Below, in pieces: positions 1 through 7,455 of a DNA stretch of 34,058 nt. The translations under genes were made by a program, and so were the position numbers. The notes under the pieces were generated by a model that saw only the letters and a list, made by a program, of their open reading frames with translations, was not told where the DNA came from and ran no database searches. This stretch comes from CAYUNT01 sp964446285 (GTDB lineage Bacteria > Sumerlaeota > Sumerlaeia > SLMS01 > CAYUNT01). Where the stretch lies: NCBI GenBank assembly GCA_964446285.1, contig CAYUNT010000023.1, positions 1-34,058 of the forward strand, in the 5' to 3' direction. Every line of letters starts with the position of its first letter. Position 1 is the stretch's first letter.

Positions 1-126
1 TCTGGCCGGGAGGAAACCTGCAAGGTCCTTCTTCACGATCGGACTCCTGCTGGAAAGGAGCCGTGCCTGGATGCTTCACTACCGCTCAAGCGCGAGCGCG
101 GACATGGCTTCGCTCTTTGGCAATCG

Positions 127-168
127 TGCCAAGATGCACATGCCGGTTGAGTCTCGGCAGATTTGGCA
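127..168. other. Two-tier hairpin in the leader region
   Basis: TGCCAA at 127-132 pairs with TTGGCA at 163-168. Inside it TGCCG at 141-145 pairs with CGGCA at 155-159, leaving an asymmetric internal loop. It lies about 120 bases upstream of the proposed ABC promoter, so it could belong to an upstream transcript or be a protein-binding site. No T-tract follows, so it is not a typical terminator. Confidence 0.3.
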
Positions 169-286
169 TTGAATTTGATAGGGAACCCTCAGGAGATTGA
201 AGCCGGGCGATTTCGCGGGCGCTGCGCTTGCGGGGCTTTGCGGCCAAATCTCCGGCGGAATGCGAAATCCTTAATAAGACTGACAA

Positions 287-314
287 TTGCTGGATTTGTT
301 TGGCTTGCTATGAT
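287..314 (+). promoter_or_regulatory. Candidate promoter of the ABC operon
   Basis: The sequence shows a TATGAT -10 box (309-314) with an extended TGC immediately before it, and a weak TTGCTG -35 box (287-292) at 16-base spacing. It lies in an AT-richer patch about 150 bases before the ATPase start. This is motif matching only; the -35 match is poor. Confidence 0.35.
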
Positions 315-461
315 TCTCACCGCGCACACAACCCGCCTCGCCTCTCAAATAGGATGGATTGGGACATTTTGTCGCACCCGCGTGTGTGGAACGGTCAATT
401 TTGTGTATCGGTCCGCTTAGATGCGGCCGCATAATTTTCTTCTTCCGGGATGGTCCCGAGC

Positions 462-1454
462 ATGATCGAGGTCAAAAACCTGAAGAAATACTACGGAACG
501 ACACGCGCAGTGGACGGCGTGTCGTTTTCGATGAAAGACGGCGAAATTCTGGGGTTTCTTGGCCCCAACGGCGCCGGAAAATCGACCACAATGAAGGTGC
601 TGACCGGCTACCTGCCGATGGACAGCGGCGAAGTGAAGGTGGCGGGCTTCGACGTCGAAAAGCAGTCGTTCGAGGCACGCCAGCGCTTGGGCTACCTGCC
701 GGAAAACACGCCTCTCTATGAAGACATGGGCGTGATCGAGTTCCTGCGGTTTGTGGCCGCGATGCGGAAAATTTCGCGCGCCGATCGCCCGGAACGCATT
801 GGCAAGGTCATCGAGATGACGGGCCTGAAAGGCGTGACGGGAAAAACCATCGGGCAGCTTTCTCGCGGATACCGCCAGCGCGTGGGGCTGGCTCAGGCCC
901 TGATTCATGATCCGGAAATTCTGATTCTCGATGAACCGACGTCGGCGCTCGACCCGACGCAAATCAAGGAAATCCGCGACCTGATCCGCCGCATTGGACG
1001 CGAAAAATCCATTATCCTCTCGACACATATCATGCAGGAGGTGACGGCGACCTGCGACCGGGCGATTATCATCAACCAGGGCCGCGTGATTGCCGAAGGC
1101 ACGCCCGATGAGTTGATTGGCCGCGGAAGCGCCGGGCGCATCCTCGTGGCGGAAATCCAGGGGGCGCGCGAAAAAGTTGCCGAAGCGTTGAAAGCGCTCC
1201 CGGGCATCGACAGCGTCGGCGTTCGCGAAGTCGGCGAGGACACGGGCGCAGGCGCAAAGAGCGGCGATGGCGGCTGGTTCCGCTACACAATCGCCTGCGG
1301 TTCCGGCGCAAAGGACCCCGCCGTGGACGTCTTCCGCGAGGTGGCCGCGAAGGGATGGCTGCTGCGTTCGCTCCAGGAAGAAAAAGCCACACTCGAAGAG
1401 GTCTTTATCAAATTGACGAAGGAAGGCGCGGGATCGGGAAACGGAAAGTCCTGA
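462..1454 (+). CDS. ABC transporter ATP-binding protein, GldA-like
   Basis: This is the cytoplasmic ATPase of an ABC-2 type transporter, energising the permease encoded next. Numbered from the MIEVKNL start, Walker A GPNGAGKST is at about 34-42, the signature LSRGYRQR at about 136-143, Walker B ILILDEP at about 160, and the H-loop STHIMQE follows. About 100 residues after the nucleotide-binding domain form the C-terminal extension usual in GldA/NosF/CcmA-type ATPases. An ATG four codons earlier (450) is possible, but homologues begin at MIEV; no strong ribosome-binding site marks either. The order ATPase, permease, GldG-like protein, DUF4340 matches the gldAFG-type cluster of gliding bacteroidetes and several candidate phyla, where the cargo is often unknown. 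Family call is firm; cargo is not. Confidence 0.93.
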   Translation: MIEVKNLKKYYGTTRAVDGVSFSMKDGEILGFLGPNGAGKSTTMKVLTGYLPMDSGEVKVAGFDVEKQSFEARQRLGYLPENTPLYEDMGVIEFLRFVAAMRKISRADRPERIGKVIEMTGLKGVTGKTIGQLSRGYRQRVGLAQALIHDPEILILDEPTSALDPTQIKEIRDLIRRIGREKSIILSTHIMQEVTATCDRAIIINQGRVIAEGTPDELIGRGSAGRILVAEIQGAREKVAEALKALPGIDSVGVREVGEDTGAGAKSGDGGWFRYTIACGSGAKDPAVDVFREVAAKGWLLRSLQEEKATLEEVFIKLTKEGAGSGNGKS

Positions 1455-1559
1455 GCAGGGGCGAAGATTTGAAGTCCGCGCTCCCGCCTGCAAACGAGTC
1501 AATGCCTCCGGGATCATGAGAAATCCCGGCCCATAGCATAAACAAACGGAAGAGTTATC

Positions 1560-2288
1560 ATGGGAACCACATGCACGCTGTTCACCCGCGAATGCAAAGC
1601 CTACTTCAACTCGCCGACCGCGTATATTTTCATTTTTATTTTCCTGCTGGTATCAGGGATTTTGTTTTTCGACGTCGGAAATTTCTTCACCGGCAATGAG
1701 GCGACACTGCGCGACTTTTTCGCGTTTGTGCCGTGGGTGTTGCTGGTATTTGTTCCGGCCATCGCCATGCGCCTGTGGTCCGAGGAGCGCAAGGTCGGCA
1801 CAGTCGAACTGCTTCTGACGCTTCCCGTGCGCGACATCGAGGCGGTGCTCGCCAAGTATTTTGCGAGCCTTTTTGTGCTCACGCTGGCCGTAGTGCTGAC
1901 GCTGCCCATCCCCTGGGTGGTTGCGGGTCTGGCCGATCCGAAAACCGGCATGGACTGGGGGCCGGTCATCGGCGGCTATCTTGGAATTTACCTGATGGGA
2001 GCGGCGTATCTGGCCATCGGGATGTTCATCAGCTCGATGACGAGCAATCAGATTCTCGCGTTCATCGGCGGCGTGGTGGTTTCTTTCGCGCTCTTCCTCG
2101 CCGGGATTCCTTCGGTGATTGCCCGCATCCCCAACTGGATGGAGCCGATTGTTTCCTACATCGGATTCGGATCGCACGTGTCGAATATCTCGCGCGGTGT
2201 GATCGACTCGCGCGACATCGTTTATTTCCTTTCTGTCATCATCCTTTTCTTATTCCTGACGGTTCGTTCCGTCGAACGGCGCGGCTAA
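1560..2288 (+). CDS. ABC-2 type permease, GldF-like
   Basis: A 242-residue integral membrane protein with about six hydrophobic segments. The first (about residues 20-38, IFIFIFLLVSGILFF) follows a short cytoplasmic N-terminus. The cytoplasmic stretch MRLWSEERKVGTVELLLTLP is the hallmark of ABC-2 permeases such as GldF and NosY: the EER...GT.ELLLT motif thought to couple to the ATPase. It starts 105 bases after the ATPase gene, with a modest GGAAGAG just upstream. It would form the membrane channel with the preceding ATPase. Length is normal for the family. The substrate cannot be inferred. Confidence 0.9.
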   Translation: MGTTCTLFTRECKAYFNSPTAYIFIFIFLLVSGILFFDVGNFFTGNEATLRDFFAFVPWVLLVFVPAIAMRLWSEERKVGTVELLLTLPVRDIEAVLAKYFASLFVLTLAVVLTLPIPWVVAGLADPKTGMDWGPVIGGYLGIYLMGAAYLAIGMFISSMTSNQILAFIGGVVVSFALFLAGIPSVIARIPNWMEPIVSYIGFGSHVSNISRGVIDSRDIVYFLSVIILFLFLTVRSVERRG

Positions 2289-2379
2289 TTCTCACCCGGC
2301 ACGTTTTTCGCACTTTTCGAGCCTTTTGCGCATTTACATCTGCACCATCTCAAGGATTATACGGACGGATTAACCTCCC

Positions 2380-4071
2380 ATGAAGACCCGGCAACTCGCA
2401 CGCTCCGCCTCGATGATCAACTACATTGTGGCTTTTGTGGCGATTCTCATTGCGGTGAACTTCTTCCTCTACCGCCACCACACGCGCAAGGACCTGACGG
2501 CGCAAAAGATGTTCACGATCTCCGACGCCACCAAGTCCATCCTCAAAAAGATGAACGACGATGTGAATGTGACGCTGTATTATTCGGAGAATCTTCCGCC
2601 GACGCTCCAGCCGCAGTTCCGCGCCGTTCGCGAGTTCCTCGATGAGTTCGCCCTGCTTTCCGGCGGGCGCATCCACCTGCGCGCCGAGGTGCCCAAGGAC
2701 GACAAAGATTCGGAAGAATCGCTGGCGCGCAAAGGCATCCGCCGCGGACAGGTCAATGTGCTCGAAAAAGACGAAATGAAAGTAGCCGCTGTGTATTTCC
2801 ACATCCTCGTCCAGCACATGGACAAAACGCGCGTTATTGCCTTCCCGGCGCAGGGAATGCTCGAATACATGCTGGCATCGTCGCTGGTGGAAGTTACACA
2901 GCGCGAAAAACCTATCGTCGCGTTTGTCACGAATGACGCCGAGTTCCGGTTTGGCGAGTTATTCAACTTCATGCGCGACAAGATGGGTATGGGCGAGCGC
3001 TACGATATGCGCCTGGTGTCGGTTACCGATGAGCACGCCCTTTCGATTCCGAAAAACTGCAAAACGCTCGTCATTGTAAAACCCAAGGATTTCAAGGAAA
3101 GCGAGCTCTATAAAATCGATCAGTTCTTGATGAATGGCGGAACAATCGTGGCGTTTGTCGAGGCGCTGAACTTTTCCGATCAGATGTCGATGTTCCGCCC
3201 TTCGCCGCCGCCAAACATCATTCCGCTGCTGAAAAAATACGGCATTCAGGTTAACGCGGACCTTGTTGAGGATTATAAATCCTTCGCGTTCCACGAGGTT
3301 CCCGCCGGGCGCATGGGATACATGACCGTGATGACGCGCGTGCCCTATCCGCAGTGGGTGGTTGCCAAGCGGGAAAATTTCGACAAAGACAATCCAGCGC
3401 TTTCCGATCTTCAGCAGATTCTTTTCCCCTTCGCAAACTCGCTCGATTTTGCCTCCGATCTGTCGCCCGACATCAAGACGCACAAACTGATTTCCACGAC
3501 AGACAAAGGCTCGCATCAGGACAAGCCGCCTTTCCGCCTCGAACCGCCCGATCAGAAGGAATTCAAAGTGCCTGATTCGACGAAGTCCTTCATGCTCGTC
3601 GGCGCGGTATCCGGACCCCTAGTCAGTTATTACAAGGACCGCGAAAAACCCGCCAAGGAAAAGAAGGACGACAAAGAGCAAGACCCCATGCGGCGTTTTG
3701 ACCAGGAAGAGGAAGATGAGAACGCCCCCAAAGTCGATCAGGCAAAGGACGCGCGCCTTGTGGTGGTCTCGACGGCGCAACTCCTGAATCCGGAAATGTT
3801 GCGCATCATCGGCGGCGAATTTTTCCAGGCCAATCTGGTCTTTACGGAAAATACGCTCGACTGGCTGACACTCGGAACCGATCTGATTTCCATCCGCACT
3901 AAGCCCATCAAGCAATACTTGCTGCGCCCCGAGCTCAAGGCCGAGGAAAAAATGAAGGCTAAATTCATCGGACGATTCGCCGTTCCCATCATTGTTGTCT
4001 TCGCCGGCGCGGCTTGGTGGTGGATTCGGCGGGCGCGTCTGCAACGTCTCTCTCAGGTGTATGGACGATGA
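2380..4071 (+). CDS. GldG-like ABC transporter auxiliary protein
   Basis: A 563-residue protein anchored at both ends. A hydrophobic segment at about residues 12-31 follows a basic N-terminus, and a second lies near the C-terminus (about 530-550, VPIIVVFAGAAWWWI) followed by a basic tail. The large periplasmic body matches the GldG / ABC_transp_aux family, with the usual opening section F...S..T..ILK......T.YYSENLP. A charged Lys/Glu/Asp-rich linker near residues 430-460 is probably disordered. Its stop codon overlaps the next start as ATGA at 4068, indicating translational coupling. In gliding bacteria GldG works with GldA and GldF. Here it is best called an extracytoplasmic partner of the permease of unknown cargo. 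Confidence 0.87.
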   Translation: MKTRQLARSASMINYIVAFVAILIAVNFFLYRHHTRKDLTAQKMFTISDATKSILKKMNDDVNVTLYYSENLPPTLQPQFRAVREFLDEFALLSGGRIHLRAEVPKDDKDSEESLARKGIRRGQVNVLEKDEMKVAAVYFHILVQHMDKTRVIAFPAQGMLEYMLASSLVEVTQREKPIVAFVTNDAEFRFGELFNFMRDKMGMGERYDMRLVSVTDEHALSIPKNCKTLVIVKPKDFKESELYKIDQFLMNGGTIVAFVEALNFSDQMSMFRPSPPPNIIPLLKKYGIQVNADLVEDYKSFAFHEVPAGRMGYMTVMTRVPYPQWVVAKRENFDKDNPALSDLQQILFPFANSLDFASDLSPDIKTHKLISTTDKGSHQDKPPFRLEPPDQKEFKVPDSTKSFMLVGAVSGPLVSYYKDREKPAKEKKDDKEQDPMRRFDQEEEDENAPKVDQAKDARLVVVSTAQLLNPEMLRIIGGEFFQANLVFTENTLDWLTLGTDLISIRTKPIKQYLLRPELKAEEKMKAKFIGRFAVPIIVVFAGAAWWWIRRARLQRLSQVYGR

Positions 4072-5315
4072 GCGCAAAAAAGCAAATTCTCCTTCTCGTT
4101 ATCGCAGTGGTGGTTTGCCTGGCCGTGTTTTTCTCGGAACGCGGCGGCGGCAACAAATCGGATGAGCCTGCCTCGATTGCACCAGTGGCCGACATCAAGG
4201 CGTTCAAGGGCGTCAAGGCGGACACAGTCGAACGCATCGAGGTCACGCCGCCTGGCAAGACCGAACCCATCACGCTGGAGAAAAAGGACAAGGTGTGGAA
4301 TGTCCGCGTGGGGGACCAACTCTATCGCGTGGACAAGACCAAGGCCGACCGCCTTTTCTCCGACTATGGCGACAAAGTCGAGTTGGGCGGAGAATTGACG
4401 CTCGAATTCCAGGCGAAAAACCCCGAGAACCACGCCATGTTCGACCTGACCGCCGACAAGGCCACGCGCGTGAAATTCTTTGGCGCAGGCGGCAAATTGC
4501 TCGAAGACATGCTGATCGGCAAGAACGGCCAGGATTGGCAATCGACGTTTGTGCGGCGGCCCGATAAACCGGAGGTCTATCTGGCGGATGTGCGCCTGAA
4601 CGACAACTTCGTCGGGACCGAAACGGCCGCATGGCGCGTGAAAAAGCTGTTCCCGGATGTGGAAACCGCGAAGGTGGGCGCGATCGAGGTGGATGACCGC
4701 GTGAACACCCGCACTTACGCGCTGGAACGGCGCCTGCTTCCTTCGGACGCCGATCCCAATTCTCCGCGCGCCAATCAGGGCAATTGGTGGGTTGTGCGCC
4801 CGTTTGAGGAAGCCGCGCGCCCCTACATGGGCGAGTCGCTCGCGCGTTCCGTGGCCGACATTTCCGCCGTCGAGTTCCCCGCGCCCGGCGACGTTCCGAA
4901 GAATGCCTTCGACCGCCTGAGCGCCATCATTCGATTCGGCTCCAGGGACAATCCCAGTTCGTGCGTGCTGACTCTTAGCAGCGACATCCCCGGCAAAGAT
5001 CGGCGGCTTTATGCGAAAACGAATCTGAGCGATGAAATCTACATCGTAACCAAGCCATACGATCCGTTCCGCGCGCCGGAAGACTTCAAGGAAACGCCCA
5101 CGCCAACCCCCTCGCCGACTCCTGCGGATTCGCCCACAACAGAAGGCGGTGGCCAGGAAGAGCCGTCAGCGGCAGCCCCCGCGTCCGAGAAGCCAGCCGC
5201 CGATAACACCGCCCCTATTGGGCAAATCGCCATTCCGCCTATTGCTTCGCCCGTGCCGACGCCGAAGCCGCCTGCTCCTCCTGCGGCGGCCGCCACCACA
5301 GTACCAGCCAAATAG
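4068..5315 (+). CDS. DUF4340 domain protein, membrane-anchored
   Basis: About 415 residues from an ATG that overlaps the preceding stop (ATGA); the open frame extends upstream, but this start is followed directly by a good membrane anchor (residues 6-22, QILLLVIAVVVCLAVFF). The periplasmic part has the DUF4340 pattern: VERIEV....ITLEK....WNV, then a second repeat-like unit with TSTFVRRP...VYLAD and WRVKKLF. These proteins regularly follow GldG-like genes and are assumed to be part of the same envelope complex. The last 70 or so residues are a Pro/Thr/Ala-rich low-complexity tail, likely a disordered extracytoplasmic extension. The biochemical role is unknown. Confidence 0.82.
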   Translation: MSAKKQILLLVIAVVVCLAVFFSERGGGNKSDEPASIAPVADIKAFKGVKADTVERIEVTPPGKTEPITLEKKDKVWNVRVGDQLYRVDKTKADRLFSDYGDKVELGGELTLEFQAKNPENHAMFDLTADKATRVKFFGAGGKLLEDMLIGKNGQDWQSTFVRRPDKPEVYLADVRLNDNFVGTETAAWRVKKLFPDVETAKVGAIEVDDRVNTRTYALERRLLPSDADPNSPRANQGNWWVVRPFEEAARPYMGESLARSVADISAVEFPAPGDVPKNAFDRLSAIIRFGSRDNPSSCVLTLSSDIPGKDRRLYAKTNLSDEIYIVTKPYDPFRAPEDFKETPTPTPSPTPADSPTTEGGGQEEPSAAAPASEKPAADNTAPIGQIAIPPIASPVPTPKPPAPPAAAATTVPAK

Positions 5316-5601
5316 GCGGAATGAACAAATTTCAGGACAGCGTGGCCTTGCGTGCCCTCGCGCCAACAGGGATATATTCACTCGCAATTGCATAATATGC
5401 ACCTGCCAAGGATTGAATCGAATTGACACTTTGGCGGGCGGGCGGGACAAGCATGGTTTTGGGACGAAGCATCCTCGCTTGCGTCCCTTGGCCCAGGCGC
5501 GAATGGGCGGCAAAACGGGCTTTTCGCGCCGAACCAAACCCCGGGAGAATGCAACGCTCCCTTTCGTTACGATCGCTCGCGCATCAGGAGTGGACCTTCG
5601 C
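5316..5601. other. Intergenic leader before the microcompartment gene
   Basis: No gene is apparent. An AT-richer patch at about 5370-5400 (ATATATTC, then GCATAATATGC) could hold a promoter for the shell-protein gene. A bulged hairpin follows at 5461-5487. The reading frame of the shell protein stays open upstream through this segment, but the translation is Arg/Pro-rich and unlike a protein domain. Confidence 0.4.
5461..5487 (+). other. Bulged hairpin upstream of the shell-protein gene
   Basis: GGGACG-AAGC (5461-5470) pairs with GCTT-GCGTCCC (5477-5487), giving ten pairs with a single bulged base and a six-base loop. There is no following T-run. It sits about 115 bases before the shell-protein start, so it may be part of its leader or a remnant terminator of the DUF4340 gene. 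Confidence 0.35.
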
Positions 5602-5892
5602 ATGAAATACGCTCTCGGAATGATTGAAACTCGCGGACTTGTGGGAATGGTCGAGGCCGCAGACGCCATGGTCAAATCGGCCAATGTTCAGCTGGTCCAC
5701 TGGCAGCAAATTGGCGGCGGATACGTTACGGCATTCGTGCGCGGTGATGTGGCTGCGGTAAAAGCCGCCACAGACGCGGGCGCGGCGGCGGCCCGCAAGG
5801 TCGGCGAGCTCATCTCCGTCCATGTGATTCCCAGCCCGCATGAGCAACTCGAAGACGTCTTGCCCATCGGTGTCCGGGAGCCTTGGAAATAA
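5602..5892 (+). CDS. Bacterial microcompartment shell protein (BMC-H, EutM-like)
   Basis: A 96-residue single BMC-domain protein that should form hexameric shell tiles. Visible family marks are the start ALGMIETRGLVGMVEAADAM, the pore loop QIGGG at about 37-41, FVRGDVAAVKAATDAGAAAA, and the closing SVHVIPSPHEQLEDVLPIG. By memory the pore loop and ending are closest to EutM (QIGGG...VHVIPRPHGDLEEVFPI) rather than PduA/CcmK (IGSG), which would give a Gly-lined pore. The start at 5602 is set by this alignment, with AGGAG at 5586-5590 a little far upstream. No pentamer vertex protein, trimer, signature enzyme or encapsulation peptide is encoded nearby, so this is an orphan or satellite shell gene. 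Its neighbours are DUF4340 and tatA. Confidence 0.95.
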   Translation: MKYALGMIETRGLVGMVEAADAMVKSANVQLVHWQQIGGGYVTAFVRGDVAAVKAATDAGAAAARKVGELISVHVIPSPHEQLEDVLPIGVREPWK

Positions 5893-5995
5893 GCGAGGCT
5901 TTTCCGAAACCGCCGGAAGATTTCACAGGCGTGAGGCCGAAATCCCCGGCATGTCTCCGACTGGCGCAGCGATGCGCAAGAAGCCTCGGCCCTTC

Positions 5996-6003
5996 GAGAG
6001 GAG
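5996..6003 (+). promoter_or_regulatory. Ribosome-binding site that fixes the tatA start
   Basis: GAGAGGAG lies nine bases before the ATG at 6013 and supports that start over the internal Met 22 (MPELILIL), which would give the more usual TatA length before the membrane helix. Confidence 0.6.
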
Positions 6004-6012
6004 TGATGCACT

Positions 6013-6360
6013 ATGTGGACAATGCTCTCCGGCGATTCCAACCTGGCGCTGGCAGGATTGCTCGGCGGCCTTCAGATGCCGGAATTGATACTGATTCTCA
6101 TCATTGCCCTTATCATTTTCGGCCCGAAGAGCCTGCCCAAAATTGGCGGCGCGATTGGCTCCTCGATTCGGGAGTTCAAAAACGCCGTGAACAAGGTTTC
6201 TTCAGATATTGATAGCGCGGATTCTTCGGCGGAAACTCGCGCCAATCGCGCGGATGCAAGCGCCCCCGGTTCTTCGGCGCCTCAGCCCACGGCAGCCACA
6301 CAGAAGTCCGATTCCTCCGCGCCTTCTTCGGATGCCTCGACTCCAAAAGCCTCTTCATGA
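6013..6360 (+). CDS. tatA: Twin-arginine translocase subunit TatA/TatE
   Basis: A 115-residue TatA-family protein. The membrane helix (about residues 22-38, MPELILILIIALIIFGP) ends in the conserved FGP hinge, followed by the amphipathic helix KSLPKIGGAIGSSIREFKNAV. The C-terminal 50 residues are Ser/Ala/Pro-rich and probably disordered. The N-terminus carries about 21 extra residues before the canonical start; a good Shine-Dalgarno supports this longer form. It polymerises with TatC (next gene, 15 bases on) to move folded proteins with twin-arginine signals across the inner membrane. No separate TatB is visible, consistent with a minimal TatAC system, though a tatB could lie elsewhere. Confidence 0.95.
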   Translation: MWTMLSGDSNLALAGLLGGLQMPELILILIIALIIFGPKSLPKIGGAIGSSIREFKNAVNKVSSDIDSADSSAETRANRADASAPGSSAPQPTAATQKSDSSAPSSDASTPKASS

Positions 6361-6375
6361 CATTGAATTTGGCCC

Positions 6376-7440
6376 ATGCCCCAACGCGTGGCAGACGATC
6401 AGCGCCTGACGTTTATCGAGCACCTGGATGAGTTGCGGCGCCGCCTGATTTTTTGCGTGGGGGCGCTGGCCTTCGGTTTTCTCCTGGGCTATATTCTGGC
6501 GCCCTGGGCGTTGCGTATTCTTTTATGGCCGCTTGAGAAGGCGGGATTTGCCCTGTCTGAAAAGGCCGTCGCCAAAACGCCCAGCCTCATGATTCGCGTG
6601 GGCGCGGATGGCGTATTGCGTTTGGAAGGAGGCGCCGAGGCGTTTGCGCGCGCCGCGAAAGAGATTGGCCGGCGTCCCACCCGCATGGTTATTATGCGCG
6701 AAAAAGAGGAAACCGCGAACGCCTCAGCCACGCCAGGCGCAGGCGCCAATCCCGCCGCCTCGGCCGATTCTACAAAATCCACCGCCTCTGCCGCGCCCGC
6801 CGAAGAAGAACGCATCATTATCGGGGCGCCGCCGCTGCCATCGGTGATTTATCTGCGTCCGATGGATCCGTTTTTTATCATACTCAAAATCGCATTGATC
6901 CTGGGTGTGGTTTTTGCCGCGCCGTTTATTGCCTGGCAGTTGTGGCTGTTTATTGCCCCCGGTTTGACGCAACGAGAGCGCCGGTGGGCTGTTCCCGTCA
7001 TCCTTTCTGCTTCGCTGCTGTTCCCGATAGGGATGGCCTTCGCATACTCGATGCTCAGCTTGGCGATACGATTTTTCGCCCAATACGCCGTCGAGGGACT
7101 CAGCCAGCAACTCGACATTCGGGCCTATCTTGGCTTTGCGTTGACCACGCTCGTTTCCTTTGGGATTGTTTTTGAGTTGCCAGTGGCCCTCCTGCTGGCC
7201 ACGCGAATGGGCCTGATTTCAGTGGCCATGCTGCGGCGCCGCCGCCGCGAAGTATTTCTGATTCTTCTTGTTCTGAGCGCTATACTCACTCCCACAGGGG
7301 ATCCGTTTACCCTTATGGCCCTGACGCTTCCTCTTTACGCCCTTTTCGAGATGTCCATATTTGTTTCTCGCTGGATGGAACACTCCGCGCATTCCGAGCC
7401 GGAGAATGCCCCTTCTGACGATACCCTGGCGGGAGCCTGA
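6376..7440 (+). CDS. tatC: Twin-arginine translocase subunit TatC with enlarged P1 loop
   Basis: A 354-residue TatC; the family norm is about 240-260. The cytoplasmic start FIEHLDELRRRL (13-24) is the conserved signal-recognition segment. Helices follow at about 25-45 and, after the insertion, at about 167-190 (IILKIALILGVVFAAPFIAWQLW), then FIAPGLTQRERR, FPIGMAFAY and LTPTGDPFTLMALTLPLYALFE, all typical. The oddity lies between the first helix and the RPMDPFF segment. E. coli has about 14 residues there, but this protein has about 100 (roughly 57-157), including an ordered-looking stretch (LMIRVGADGVLRLEGG...) and an Ala/Ser/Thr-rich linker. The core motifs are intact, so the protein should be functional. 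It directly follows tatA. Confidence 0.95.
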   Translation: MPQRVADDQRLTFIEHLDELRRRLIFCVGALAFGFLLGYILAPWALRILLWPLEKAGFALSEKAVAKTPSLMIRVGADGVLRLEGGAEAFARAAKEIGRRPTRMVIMREKEETANASATPGAGANPAASADSTKSTASAAPAEEERIIIGAPPLPSVIYLRPMDPFFIILKIALILGVVFAAPFIAWQLWLFIAPGLTQRERRWAVPVILSASLLFPIGMAFAYSMLSLAIRFFAQYAVEGLSQQLDIRAYLGFALTTLVSFGIVFELPVALLLATRMGLISVAMLRRRRREVFLILLVLSAILTPTGDPFTLMALTLPLYALFEMSIFVSRWMEHSAHSEPENAPSDDTLAGA

Positions 7441-7455
7441 CTTCCGCCGTTTGCC

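Larger units (their letters stand above)
1..461. other. Upstream non-coding region of the ABC operon
   Basis: I find no convincing gene here; the short open frames have no recognisable composition or domains. The stretch holds a two-tier hairpin (127-168) and a plausible sigma70-type promoter (287-314), both listed separately. The region just before the ATPase gene is more AT-rich than its surroundings, as expected for a control region. Confidence 0.5.

Noticed and set aside
417..1517. Long open frame (366 codons) on the minus strand opposite the ABC ATPase
   Set aside because: It is antisense to a gene with complete Walker A, signature and Walker B motifs; its translation is His/Arg/Ala-rich with no domain. 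Long antisense frames are expected in GC-rich DNA.
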